Shown: positions 21,201 to 32,577 of the stretch, piece after piece
How positions within the stretch are numbered: the stretch's first letter is position 1
Layout of the letters: each line of letters starts with the position of its first letter
Assembly (NCBI RefSeq): GCF_020085105.1
Contig: NC_058057.1
Location: 24,687,082-24,751,081, forward strand
DNA: 64,000 nt
Source: Siniperca chuatsi
Lineage: Eukaryota; Chordata; Actinopteri; Centrarchiformes; Sinipercidae
Direction of reading: 5' to 3'
Notes under the pieces: model-generated
Told to the model about the DNA's origin: nothing
Databases searched by the model: none
Seen by the model: only the letters and a program-made list of their open reading frames with translations
Made by a program: the position numbers and the translations under genes

Positions 21201-21919
21201 CCACCAAAAAAGCTACTATACAACATTTTGAGACATCGTTTGAAAGAGACATAACACGACCTTCTGGGCAGAAGTAACACAATCTGAAATGCTGACTGTG
21301 ATAAAATAGAACGGGATAAAGTTAGAAGAGAGTCAGTATTAATCCGCATGTTACTGAGCCGTCTTCTCTGCGTAGGCTGATCCTGAAGATGGTGTTTCCT
21401 ACGCCTCTGTCAGCTACACCAGCAAGACCAAGAACAGTAAAGCCCGGGTAAGCTGTCTGATCGGCTGTACTTGTGATATCAGTGAATGAAGAAGAAACGT
21501 TTTCAGGAACGTCTCCCTTTTCACATTCAAGTGCATCAGTTTGTCCAACCCTTTGCTTGTGCGTTGTGTTGTACTGTGTTACATTGTGCTCTAATCTGCT
21601 GTGTTGGTGTGATGATGTTGCTTTGCATGTTGTCACATTTTCTGATGTGTCGCTTTGTGTTGTTTTGCACGTCGTGTTGCACTGAGCTGCGGTGCACTGC
21701 GTTGGGTTATGTTGTGTTTTACTGTTGGATACCGTTAATGCTCCTTCGCACTGCTATTTTTTATAGTGTTGTAGTGTGTGTCATATCCTGTTGCTTTATT
21801 TATATTGTGCTGTTTCCTGCCAGGTTCACAGTAAAACTGATGAAGGTGATGCAGTGACCTACGCGGTCGTGAAAGCTTCCTCCGCTGATCCCAGCAGCTT
21901 CTACGCTACCATCAACTAA
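18208..21919 (+). CDS. R6: inhibitory-type Ig receptor with stalk and three ITIMs
   Basis: Exons: 18208-18268 (signal, MIKFRWIKMSLFL..), 18463-18798 (V-like), 18944-19210 (second Ig; NCSV, ERC, SPC, FTCEV), 19360-19470 (Thr-rich stalk from GEDTTTATTEST to TELQ), 20199-20288 (TM GWWWLYIIVAVVLVAVLVIA.. then RWKRTK), 20388-20416 (NKTRMNDNV), 20933-20983, 21376-21447 (VSYASV), 21824-21919 (VTYAVV, SFYATI, stop). All phases fit, giving about 370 aa. VSYASV, VTYAVV and SFYATI each fit (I/V/L/S)xYxx(L/V/I). Four Cys per Ig domain suggest a second disulfide in each. It shares its ectodomain type with R4 but not its tail. Probably an inhibitory leukocyte receptor; this is inferred from the tail only. 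Confidence 0.84.
20600..20705 (+). repeat. MITE fragment in R6 intron
   Basis: ttacagcctctgaaacgc, then tgaatcaactcctctgtgac and acaacattatcagc, resembles the interiors of 12,565-12,640 and 29,021-29,314. Confidence 0.4.
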
Positions 21920-22515
21920 CCAAACAAGTCAAACTCCTGCCATCAGAGCTTTGCTCATCTCTGTTAATGTGCTTTATGATCATTTTCAGGATGGATTATT
22001 GTAAAAAAGCTTCTTCTTCAGAACAGGGTGTAGAAGGTGAACTAGTGGCACAATGCACAAAGGAGAAGGAATAACTCAACATTTATATGGGTGGTTGCTT
22101 AAAATGTAAATGAGCATAATATATGACACATGTTGCTTGATGAACTTGCTGTCATGCAGTCTGTTGTGCACAGTGATGGGTGTGCTAATCTGTGCTAAAA
22201 TTTGACTGATTTTTGAATATTTTCATATTTTTTTCTGTTTAGTTTCACCTGTTATTGTTTGATATGCAATATTTTGATCATGTAAGTCTTTGTTCAATTA
22301 GCTTTAGCAAACTGAAAGAAGGTGGGATGTGACATGACTTATTTGAAGTGCATAAATGAATGAAATGAATGAGCGAATGAAATCAACCTTGAAAGTTGTA
22401 TTAACCACTGAATGTGTGAAAACTGTAGAAATCCAAAAGTAACTTTGAATCATATCACTATAAATAAGTTAGTTAGAAGGAAAGTATGCACACAAGACTA
22501 AAATAAGGATGAACG
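21920..22515 (+). other. R6 3' UTR and spacer
   Basis: Partly alignable with the R3/R5 3' flanks (tttatgatcattttcagg; tgatgaacttgctgtca) but clearly more diverged, which marks R6 as the older end of the array. No gene. Confidence 0.45.
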
Positions 22516-22690
22516 TCACTATGTGGAAGTGACGCCTTACTGACCACAGAAGGTAGATTATGTATTTCTCTTTGAGGAGCAACTTTAGAGACTCTTCAAA
22601 GTTTAAGAACAACAGAGGAAAGAGAAACTGAGATGCATAATGGTTAAATGGATTAAAATGTCTTCATGTCACATGCCAACAGATACTCAT
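22516..22690 (+). pseudogene. R7 relic: decayed promoter and signal exon
   Basis: Matches the promoter/leader and first exon of R4/R6: ATGTGGAAGTGACGCC, ACAGAAGGTAGATT, then GGTTAAATGGATTAAAATGTC, corresponding to the WIKMS part of the signal peptide. Both GGAAGT boxes are altered (the second lost its GGAA core), and the frame hits a stop within about 20 codons, before any splice donor. No V or later exons follow. It marks the downstream edge of the receptor array. Confidence 0.6.
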
Positions 22691-22914
22691 TCTGATTGAC
22701 TGATGGCAGTCATGATTTTTGGAAAATACCTTAATTGTGTCCAGGAATAATTGGGCACAAGGATCTAATGTGCAAAACTGAGTTATGGTCATTTAAATTC
22801 ATTATGTCGATGTGGTGCCACCTATTGGTAAAATGCCATACAAGTTTACAAGTCAGAGTGAAAAGAATTTACGCCAGGGTTGATGTGTATACCAGTCATA
22901 TAAATTTGGCAGTG

Positions 22915-23340
22915 GTGGTGGAAGTATTCACATCCTTTATTTAAGTAAAAGAAGCAAAACTACAATGTAAAAATACACCATTACAAGTAAAAGTCCTACT
23001 TAGAAGTAAAACGTTTTAATTAAGTAACAGTATTTAGTATGAAGGCAAAATGGCCTCTGTCAGTGTTACATTATTATATATTATACTATTGGAATATTTA
23101 ACTGATTGATTAACATGTAAGCAGCATTTTTATGTTGGTTGTAGTGAAGCTAAATCTACCTATTTTACATAATTTAAAGTTTTGCTTTAATTTACTGTAT
23201 AACAATACATAATATTTTATATGCTTATTATAGGTTTTTAAAATCTTAATCTGCAAAGTAACTAGTAACTATAGCAAGTACTATACAAGTACTTCAGAAG
23301 AGTATTTGCAGTACAGTACTGGGTGGAGTATTTGTTACTT
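22915..23340 (+). repeat. hAT-like non-autonomous element (old copy)
   Basis: Begins cagtggtggtggaagtatt and continues with aagtaaaag motifs, tcttaatctgcaaagtaac and gtactgggtggagtattt. Related copies lie at 53,193-53,650 and 57,619-57,930. Wording is typical of a percomorph MITE starting CAGTGGTGGAA. No coding. Confidence 0.55.
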
Positions 23341-23479
23341 TCCTTTATTGACCTTTATTTTGAAAAGGTGTTTCTCGAACCGGAAGTGCCTGCCCATTGA
23401 CCCAGAATTGGTTTCCGTTGGTGTGATGGAAGGATTGTGAATTTGGTGCTGAATTTGCCTGCACAGTGGATGAATAACC

Positions 23480-23941
23480 ACGTCCGCATTTTTGAAATTA
23501 TCTTTATTTAAACATAGGAGTGAATGACGCTGCTCGGTAAGTTTAAAACGCACAATGAACAGAGAAAAGCAAACGTTACCGAGCATTTAGCTAACGTTTG
23601 TTCAGGTGTCAAATGTCCGCGGCACCGGAGGCTGTAAACAAGATAGCTCAGCATCTTAGCTAACGTTAGTAATCGCTATCACATTCTCCTGCAGAGTATT
23701 TGTAACCTGCTAATTGCGTTGTTTTACTGAAATATGAAACGCAGACACTGAAAAATACTGGATTTTGTAACTTAACGTTAGCCTACTAGATTGGTTTCGT
23801 TAGATTTCATGGCATCCTAGTTAGCATTTAGCATTTAGCTAGCTACGTGCTGTGAACCAACTCTTCGGCTGTGCCTCTGGTTTTCGTCAATGTCTGGTTT
23901 GCTTACTCCTGTGTCAGATGTGACTCTGGCAGCCGTCGACC
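23480..23941 (+). promoter_or_regulatory. BTBD9 promoter and 5' UTR, probable untranslated first exon
   Basis: CpG content rises here. CGgtaagt at about 23,535 is a good donor and gtgtcag at 23,911-23,917 a good acceptor, 24 bp before the ATG. A non-coding first exon ending near 23,535 spliced to 23,918 is therefore likely (inference). The tract also contains several TTAGCTAACGTTAGC-type motifs seen widely in fish DNA. Confidence 0.5.
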
Positions 23942-26900
23942 ATGAGTAATAGCCACCCTCTGCGTCCACTGGCCTCCGTGTCGGAGATCGACCACATCCA
24001 CCTGCTGTCGGAGCAGCTGGGAGCCCTGGTGCTTGGCGAGGAGTATAGCGATGTCACCTTCATCGTGGAGGGGAAGCGCTTCCCGGCTCACCGGGTCATC
24101 TTGGCAGCTCGCTGTCACTACTTCAGGTAACTGTAAATGTCTACACCAATGGTTCCTGTCACTTGTGTGAGATCATTTGGTAAGCCCATCCTTATAAACA
24201 CATCCTGTGCGGACAAATGTTGAAATCCGCAAAGACGAATATTTAAACTAAAGCCGAAACAATCAGTTGATTAATTGTTTGATTTTGATAATAGATTCTT
24301 CTTTTCCTTTCGGCTGTTCCCTTTCAGGGGTCGCCACAGCGAATCATGTGCCTCCATCTAACCCTGTCCTCTGCATCCTCTTCACTCACACCCATTAACT
24401 TCATGTCCTCTCTCACTACATCCATAAATCTCCTCTTTGGTCTTCCTCTAGACCTCCTGCCTGGCAGCTCCAACCTCAGCATCCTTCTACCAATATATTC
24501 ACAGTCTCTCCTCTGAACATGTCCAAACCACCTCAATCTGGCCTCTCTGACTTTATCTCCGAAACATCTAACATGAGCTGTCCCTCTGATGTACTCATTC
24601 CTGATCCTGTCCGTCCTCGTCTCTCCCAAAGAGAACCTCAACATCTTAAGCTCTGCTACCTCCAGCTCTGCCTCTTGTCTTTCCTTCAGTGCCACTGTCT
24701 CTAAGCTGTACAACATCGCTGGTCTCACCACCCGTCTTGAACACCTTTCCTTTCATTCTTGCTGATACTCTTTTAACACACAACACACCTGACACTTTTC
24801 TCCACCCGTTCCAACCTGCTTGCACTCGCCTCTTCACCTCTTTTCCACAGTCTCCATTGCTCTGAACCGTTGACCCTGATTTTGATAATAGATTAATTGT
24901 CATTTTTAAGCACAAATGCCAGACATTTCCTAATAACAGCTGCTCAATTGTGAGGATTTGCTGATATTTTTTCATCTTATGTTTATGATTCCTTTATTAC
25001 ATTGCAGGTAGGACAAATTCAGGTGAAGACGCATTCTTTCATGTTGTGATTGGTTGTGTTTCTGTCCTGTGGGCTGCCTATTTCTATATTTTCACACCGA
25101 TGCTTCCTTCCACTGTGACACACAAGCTCACACAAGGGAAATTATTCACATTTGGTGTCGTATTCAACAGTAATTTGACAGCTTTTCAAAAACACACCAT
25201 ATTTACATATTTCATATTTACACAAGGAGCATTTAACACTACATATACACGATTTCCACAATCTTGATACCTTGCCAGTTGTTTTTATTTAGTATGCTTG
25301 TCACACTGTATTGTTGTGAGACTGCTGGCAGCTGGTTGAGACAGTCCAAGGCTTGACACATGTAAGTGAAGAAAAATATTAAAAAAATATAAACACTTTT
25401 ATTTTTTTGCTTCTTCTGGCTCCTTTAGGGCCCTGCTGTACGGTGGGATGAAAGAGTCCCAGCCCCAGGCGGAGGTGTGTCTAGAGGAGACGCGGGCTGA
25501 AGCCTTCTCGATGCTGCTACACTACCTGTACACAGGCCGGGCCAGCCTCAGCTCCGCCCGGGAAGAGGTGCTGCTAGACTTCCTGGGCCTGGCTCACCGC
25601 TATGGCCTCCAGCCACTGGAGGACTCCACCTCTGAATTCCTTCGCACCATCTTGCACACCAACAACGTCTGCCTGGTCTTTGATGTGGCCAGTCTGTACT
25701 CTCTGAGCACGCTCAGTGCAGCCTGTTGTGCCTATATGGACAGACACGGACCTGAAGTGTTGAATTCTGACGGCTTCCTCATGCTCTCCAAGGTAAGAGT
25801 TAGCAGGAGTGTATGAAGAGTTATAATCAGTATTGCATCTGGTTCATTATTACATTAGGGTAGCCTTCATTTCTCCATACATTGTGAAATATAGTTTGAA
25901 ATATTAGAATAATCTGGGCAGTAGATATCTCATGTGTGCCTGTGGTGTAACATAAATCTGAGATACAGTGACCCCCAGTTGCACGTGATTTCTACCAAAC
26001 AATGCAACAGGGTGTCTTAAAGGTGGGTTATGCAATTCTGGAGAAATCCAAAACAGTGACAAATACCATGATATGGAGCGAACAACTACACAGCAAGTGA
26101 TGTAACTAACGTTAGCTAGGTTGTTGGTTAGCTTAGCCTGGTTGTGGGTTAACAAACTGTCCCTACAGTTGCTGCTGCGACGCTAACAGCCAGACAGGAC
26201 GAGATGTTTTCCCAGAGCTAGCAAACCAGCTCCAGACAGCGATGCTCACAACTCTCCTGCTACTATAGCTAACATCACAACAACAGCATATCTCGGCAAA
26301 CTAGAAAGTAAGCTGAATGTCTGTGGGCAAGTACTTTAACGTTACCTGACACACAAATCATGGCTGGAATAGTTTTGTGTCCGAGCCACTTTGTTTCTTT
26401 AGCATTTACAGAACCAGGGCTGTGTACAAACACCAGAGGGTTTTTTTTTCAGAGCACACACTGAACGGACAGCTAGCGGACCGTGAGGAGATATTCGCTG
26501 AATTTGACAAAAAGACGTGTATTGGATTAGAATCGCATACCCCACCTTTAAATGCAGGTGTGTATGAAGCCACAGGCTCATAGGACACACAATTCATGTG
26601 TCATTTGATGTAACTTCAGCTAAGCTAATGACACAGAAACGGTGCCTTAAACTTTGCATGCCCAGGTAAAGATATTTTTTCCGATTGGATCTTGTTCCAT
26701 TACCTGTACGGCTGCAACTCATACTTATTTTAATATTGGAGTAATCTACAAGTATTTTCAAGTAATCAATTATTATTTAGCTTGTAAAACGTAATGACAA
26801 AATCTCAACTACAGAACCTAAAGTAATGTCTTGAAATTACTTACTTGTCTGTCCAACAGTCAAATTAAACCCAAAGTATTTGATTTATAGTGATATGAAA

Positions 26901-29900
26901 TGCAGGAAAACAAGCAAATACTCATAACTAAGAAGCTGTAACCATTACCTGTTTGGTATTTTTGACTTAAACAATTGTTTGATTACCTGTGTTTGCAGAC
27001 TGCTCTGCTGACTGTGGTCAGGCGGGACTCGTTTGCTGCCAGTGAGAAGGAGATCTTCCAGGCCTTGTGTCGTTGGTGCCGGCAGCATGTGGACGGGGCC
27101 GACACCCAGGAAGTGATGGCAGCAGTGCGGCTCCCGCTCATGACTCTGACAGAGATGCTGAACGTGGTGCGACCGTCCGGCCTACTGAGCCCAGACGACC
27201 TGCTCGACGCCATCAAGACCCGCTCTGAGAGCCGCAACATGGACCTTAATTATCGTGGCATGCTCAGTCAGTGCTCTTACTCCTCCATCTGCTTACTGTT
27301 ATTATTATTGTTACTGCTATGAATCACATCAAACATCAGATTAAAAATGTAATTTAGTTTATGTCTGTGTATTTCATGTATTCATTTGCACATCTTCTTC
27401 TTGGATTTCAGTCCCAGAGGAGAACATTGCCACCATGAAGTACGGAGCTCAGGTGGTGAAAGGGGAGCTGAAGTCGGCGCTGCTGGATGGAGACACCCAG
27501 AACTACGACCTGGACCACGGCTTTTCCAGACATCCCATTGAGGAGGACGGCCGGGCCGGGATCCAAGTCAAACTGGGCCAATCGTCCATCATCAACCACA
27601 TCCGCCTGCTGCTGTGGGACAGAGACAGCCGGTAAGACAGGCTTGTCTCATCCTGCTAAAACAAACAAACAAAAAAGTTACAAACTAGCATAGCAGGGTT
27701 TGAATTTTAGATTTAGACGTGTAGTATGATTCACAGTGTTTTTATTGAATATTGGAGCGCATACTGAAGTTCAGTTTATTGTTAAAATGGTTGACTGACT
27801 ATACTGATATCTAGTTTTGCTGGTTCCAACAAACTGTGTTGGCAAGGTAATAAGAGGGCTTATCTGAAAGTTGTTGTGTTTGTGTCTGTGTCTGTCTGTA
27901 ATGGTATTTTCTTGAAGCATATCAAACAAGAGTGTTGTTCCCAAATAAAAAACCCACCAATTAAAAATATAATCACTGTTATTACAAAATGATTGCTGGC
28001 AGAACACATTTTTGGGACTTTTTCTTGTCTAGAAAATGTTCTCATGTTGGATTTTTAACATGTGATTATTCTTTTTCTAGGCAAATTTCTTAAGAAATGT
28101 GTATATATATTTTTGCTTTATAATTAACCTCATTATACTGACTTTATATGATAATGACAAACTGACTCTGAGTTTTGTACTGATTTAAAATGTCATTCTC
28201 GATTATTTTAGGTCCTACTCCTACTACATCGAGGTATCTATGGATGAGCTGGACTGGGTGCGTGTTGTGGACCATTCCAAGTATCTCTGCCGCTCCTGGC
28301 AGAACCTGTACTTCACACCACGAGTTTGCAGGTAAACTGTACTAAAGCATCCCAGTTCAGTTACAGCAACAGTTATTATTCCTAGACCCGAGCTGTTGAG
28401 GAAAAGTTGACTTTGTAGCATTTTATGTATGTTCACCCTGCCTATTTACAAGAAAACCAGGGCTTGTAAATAAGAAACACTTGTACTCAAAAGAAGTTCA
28501 GCAACTTTCTTTGGTGTTCTGTCATCTTGCCAGTCTGGAGATTTTGGTGGCACGACAAGTCAAAACAAATCTGATTCCATCTCGCTCTCTCTTTTGCCAA
28601 GCACGAAGGGCTTGTCTGTGCCCTTTGCCTTAACTTGGTGTACATAGCAATTTCAGTTTGTTTTGAGGTTGTTGTCTGTAGTTGATTTGGATTATATTCT
28701 CAGTGTTTACAAACCACACTGATGTTTGCTTGGCAGAGGACAGAGAAGCGTCTTTTCAAGCATTTCAGCACAGTATTTTGGGGCCTCCTGACATGGAGAT
28801 GCTGGAGACACTCCAGATTTGGAATAATGTGTTGTGGGCACGCCTGGTTTGTAATAACAGTGTGTAAACATCCAAACGGATGTCAGAAGATGTGGCTCAA
28901 GCTCGCCCTAAGGAATGCAATAATGGTGCTGCACCATTATACTGACACAACCAGCATTCCACTTCCAAAGAATGTGTTAAATGCGAATTCTCATGCAGTT
29001 TGAACCTAAAACAATGTATATACACTCCGTTACCATTTTATTAGGTACACCTAGCTAAAACTAATGCAGTCTAATACAACAGTCATGCAATAACTCATAC
29101 CTTCATTAAGGTTATAATGTTCAATTCAACAATTCAACAGCACCACAAACTGCAGCCTCCAAAATGACCATACAGTTGAATCAACACCTCTCAAACAGTT
29201 TCAACAAAAACGGAACATTATAACTTTCACGAAGGTCGGATTTATTGTAGGACTGTTGTATCAGCCTGCATTAATTTTATCGAGGTATACCCAATAAACT
29301 TGCAACTGAGTGTACATATATATACAGCTCTGGAAAAAATTAAGAAACCACTGCGATTTTTTTCTTAAATCAGCATCTCTACAAGTATGGAAGCCATTCC
29401 ATTCCAATGTCTGTTGAATTCCAACACAGGCACACCTCATTCTACTGAATGAGGTGCTGATTAGGTGATCGCCTGAACCAAATCTTTAAATTTAATAAGG
29501 CAAAGTATAAAAAAAACACTTCTGTGGTCATCACTATCCTCTTGCAGTGGGACCAGCTGGATGGCAAAAACAGTGCTAGTAGTACCTCAAAAGTAATTGG
29601 AATCAAAAAATAACTATTAAATATTGACCATGCCAAAAAAGTTGAAAAGGAAAGTTTTGAGTGAGGAAAAGAAGGGTTCAATTCTGGCTTTACTGGCAGA
29701 GGGATACAGTGAGCGTCGGGTTGCTTCCATCCTTAAAATTTCAAAGACAACATTAAGGGCTGTATCTTCATGTCTGTTTTCTCCTGGTTGTTTAAAGATC
29801 AGATTATGGTTGTTTGGTTTTCCTGCTCACTCAGATCTGATGTTGCTCTTTGTGTCTCAGGTACGTTCGCATTGTGGGAACACACAACACTGTCAACAAG

Positions 29901-32577
29901 GTCTTCCACCTTGTGGCTTTTGAATGCATGTTCACTAACCGCTCATTTACCCTGGAGAACGGACTTTTGGGTAAGTTGCAGAAACAGACAGAACAGAAAC
30001 AAAAATTGTGTCTTCACTACATATGTAATCTCAAGTGTTTCTAATACGTGCACATTACTTTTGACGCAATAGGTTTCAAACATTTCTTAAAGTTCATATA
30101 TTCTTTACTCTGGGTTGCTTGTAATATGTGTGTTTTTAGAAGTTTAAGCCTGTTCTGTAGGAAAACTAGTCTAAAACCCTGCATCTAATGTCTGCAGTGC
30201 CCAGTGAGAATGTGGCGACCATCGCATCGTGTGCCAGTGTTGTTGAGGGTGTGAGCCGTAGCAGAAATGCCTTGCTCAACGGCGACACGCGCAACTACGA
30301 CTGGGACTCCGGCTACACCTGCCATCAGCTGGGCTCTGGAGCAATCGTCATCCAGCTGGCTCAGCCCTACTCCATTAGATCGTTGAGGTACATCTGGCCA
30401 CATCATTAACTCTGAGTATGGTACAAACCAGAAATCTCAACATCTGGTGAAGTAATAGTTTAGTCCGTGCTAATGAATCAAACAAGAATTTTGTAACTCA
30501 CCAAGCTGATATTGCAGTTGTATCTACCACAGTTAAATAAGTATCTAAATTATTAAGTATCTAAATCATTTCATTTCTCTAGCTGGAGTTGAAAATGGTG
30601 ACAATGTTAACAACAATAGAACAGAACAATGGGGGGAAAATTTTCTTTAGTTATTATTTTTTCTAAATCATGTGGACATTCAGTTTGCTTTGCATTGTAT
30701 CTTGATTGCAGCATTTATCACAGGGGTCAGAGGGGCGATACATGGTTTAGAAGTTCTGCTATTTGACATGGTTATATGGCTGTAGTCTCTTCAAGAAACT
30801 GTTGTGAAGTGTCATTTTAATCTACAGTCTGAAATAGCATTGAAATCTTGTATACAGTAATTATTAACACAGTTTCATTCCTTCACTTCCTCTACCTGCT
30901 CAGGCTGCTGCTGTGGGACTGTGACGAGCGCTCCTACAGTTATTACATTGAAGTCTCCACCAACCAGCAGCAGTGGACGAAGGTGGTCGACCGCACCAGG
31001 GTGGCGTGTCGGTGAGGCTCCCATCCCATTTCCTCCTCTGCCGCTTCCTTCAACACAGTTACTTTTTCCTGTTACCTGAACTCCTTGAACACAGGTGTCA
31101 GATTGATATGTCAAACCTGGGATGTAGACACCTTGAATAACTTCACACTCTGATCTAGAAATTAAAGCAATGGAAGTTTTGATAATATATGTGTATAATG
31201 ACTGAATGCTACGAAGAACATGTTTCATCTGAAGATGTCCGTGAAATGCAACAATGATAGAGGCTCCAAAGTGGCACAAAAATTACATCTCATTACATTA
31301 TTTCAATGTGTTAACAGTTAGTTTAGAATTGCATGTATAGGTCATATTGCATCATTGTAGTTACCTGTTACAAACAGTAAATATTGTCCTGTGCGCAAGG
31401 TTTTTACCTTTTTTTCCACAATACCTTAAATTGTTCATTTCTAATTAATATGTTTTTACTGTTAAATTATCCCACTTGTTTGCTGACTTTTCTTTTCAGT
31501 ACACATTCTCTTCAAAAAGTCGGTCTGATTGTAAAGGAACATTGAGCCTTATGTTCCACGCTAAGGAAGGAGCAGGCTTGTTTGAAAATCACTTCCTCGA
31601 GGGGGCAGGATTAAAAATACCTGGTTATATTCTAGCTACTGTTGCCTAAGTCTTCATTTTTGGCAGATGTGCGCTTAAATAGCTGTTACTCTTGTAGACT
31701 AAATTTTAAGCTTTAAGGAACAGAAAATTCCAGGCTTAATGTCAAACAGTGTACAAACTTTTCATTTAATGTCTATGAAAAATAATCAGGGCCCTGTCAG
31801 GAGAACATAATCATAACAGATATAAATGTTGTAAACAAAAACATATGCAAACTGAGATATAATCAGAATGTTTCATATTTTTGTTTTGGTTTTTTTTAAC
31901 CGCCCTCTCTTGCAGATCATGGCAGACTTTGAAGTTTGATAAGCAGCCTGCTTCCTTCATCCGTATTGTTGGGACTCACAACACTGCTAATGAGGTGAAA
32001 ACACAGTTTACTGTGGTCATCGGGCTTCTTTTTTAACACTATAGGAAATACAAAATCATACATTTGTCACTTAATCTATTAATTTGTCTTGGTGGCCCCT
32101 TTTTACATTGGTCCAAACTTTCAATGAATTAGCCAGTTTTATCTGTGTCAGCCACAGTGACAGGTATTTTCCAAAAATCAGTGGGTACCTAAACTGTTTT
32201 AATATCCAGCTGGATTAATTGAAGAATAATAGTATCTTAACTTTGTTGTTACCATTGTAAGTAGTTGGTAAAGTAAACTTTCAACCACAAGCAGACTTAA
32301 AAAGTGTTGTGTGTGTGTGGTGGTGATTTCTCCTGTTAGTGTTTGACCCTGATCTCTGATCTCTCCTCAGGTGTTCCACTGTGTTCACTTCGAGTGTCCG
32401 GCCCAGCTGGACACAGAGGTTAATGAAGGCACCCCGGGCCTGGACTCCTCTGATTCTGGAGCCGCCTCCCAGCAGCAGCAGCAGCAGCAGCGACCCCAAC
32501 GACCTTCACGCACACACAGCCTGCTGCCCTCCCAGCCCTCTTCCTCCTCATCATCTTCCTCACAGTCCCATCATTAA
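23942..32577 (+). CDS. btbd9: BTBD9, BTB/BACK and discoidin-domain protein, complete
   Basis: BTBD9 is a BTB-domain protein, thought to act as a Cullin-3 substrate adaptor, with links to synaptic and sleep/restless-legs biology in animals. Ten coding exons: 23942-24126, 25429-25792, 26999-27266, 27412-27631, 28212-28331, 29861-29970, 30198-30387, 30904-31011, 31916-31994, 32371-32577. All phases fit; 616 aa, close to the mammalian 612. MSNSHPLRPLASVSEIDHIH, SDVTFIVEGKRFPAHRVILA (BTB), LLTVVRRDSFAASEKEIF (BACK), and paired NYDLDHGF / NYDWDSGYTCHQLG and RIVGTHNTVNK / RIVGTHNTANE blocks (two discoidin-type repeats) match the family almost word for word. The C-terminus has a Q7 run and a Ser run before SHH-stop. 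Gene span is 8.6 kb, far shorter than in mammals. Confidence 0.97.
24298..24876 (-). mobile_element. RTE-type LINE 3' fragment, antisense in BTBD9 intron 1
   Basis: Antisense open frame 24,731-24,324 gives LKMLRFSLGETRTDRIRNEY, RLRWFGHVQRRDCEYIGRRM, GRRSRGRPKRRFMDVVREDM, the C-terminal end typical of fish RTE-like elements, with the 3' end ggcgacccctgaaaggg. The 579-bp fragment is 5' truncated and flanked by a perfect 18-bp direct repeat (tgattttgataatagatt) at 24,280-24,297 and 24,877-24,894. It sits inside an older repeat. Confidence 0.82.
26017..26551. mobile_element. MITE with TTAA flanks and ~20-bp inverted ends, BTBD9 intron 2
   Basis: Left end TTAAAGGTGGGTTATGCAAT and right end, read backwards, TTAAAGGTGGGGTATGCGAT are inverted copies. 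The outer TTAA is present as a direct repeat, as for piggyBac-type targets, but the ends are not classic piggyBac. No transposase frame; short open frames inside (26,377-26,583) are chance. Confidence 0.6.
29021..29314. mobile_element. ~294-bp MITE with long terminal inverted repeats, BTBD9 intron 5
   Basis: Left end tacactccgttaccatttta followed by ttaggtacacct. The right end, reverse complemented, gives tacactcagttgcaagttta then ttgggtatacct. Ends are inverted over about 32 bp with few mismatches. Partial relatives at 12,565, 20,600 and 40,508. Confidence 0.7.
29323..29765 (+). mobile_element. Tc1/mariner-like transposon, 5' remnant
   Basis: Starts tacagctctggaaaaaatta, the terminal repeat of a common fish Tc1/mariner group. 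ATG at 29,630 opens MPKKLKRKVLSEEKKGS.. followed by a helix-turn-helix-like AEGYSERRVASILKISKTTL. The frame loses homology about 45 codons in and the rest of the transposase and the right end are absent. It lies directly beside the 29,021 MITE and about 100 bp before BTBD9 exon 6. Confidence 0.65.

Noticed and set aside
21473-21857. Two overlapping open frames rich in Cys, Val and Leu in the last R6 intron
   Set aside because: The DNA is a degenerate TG/TTG-rich tract between a good donor (21,448) and acceptor (21,823); similar GT-rich tracts fill the same intron of R3/R5.
26377-26597. Small open frames on both strands in BTBD9 intron 2
   Set aside because: They lie inside the right half of the TTAA-flanked MITE.
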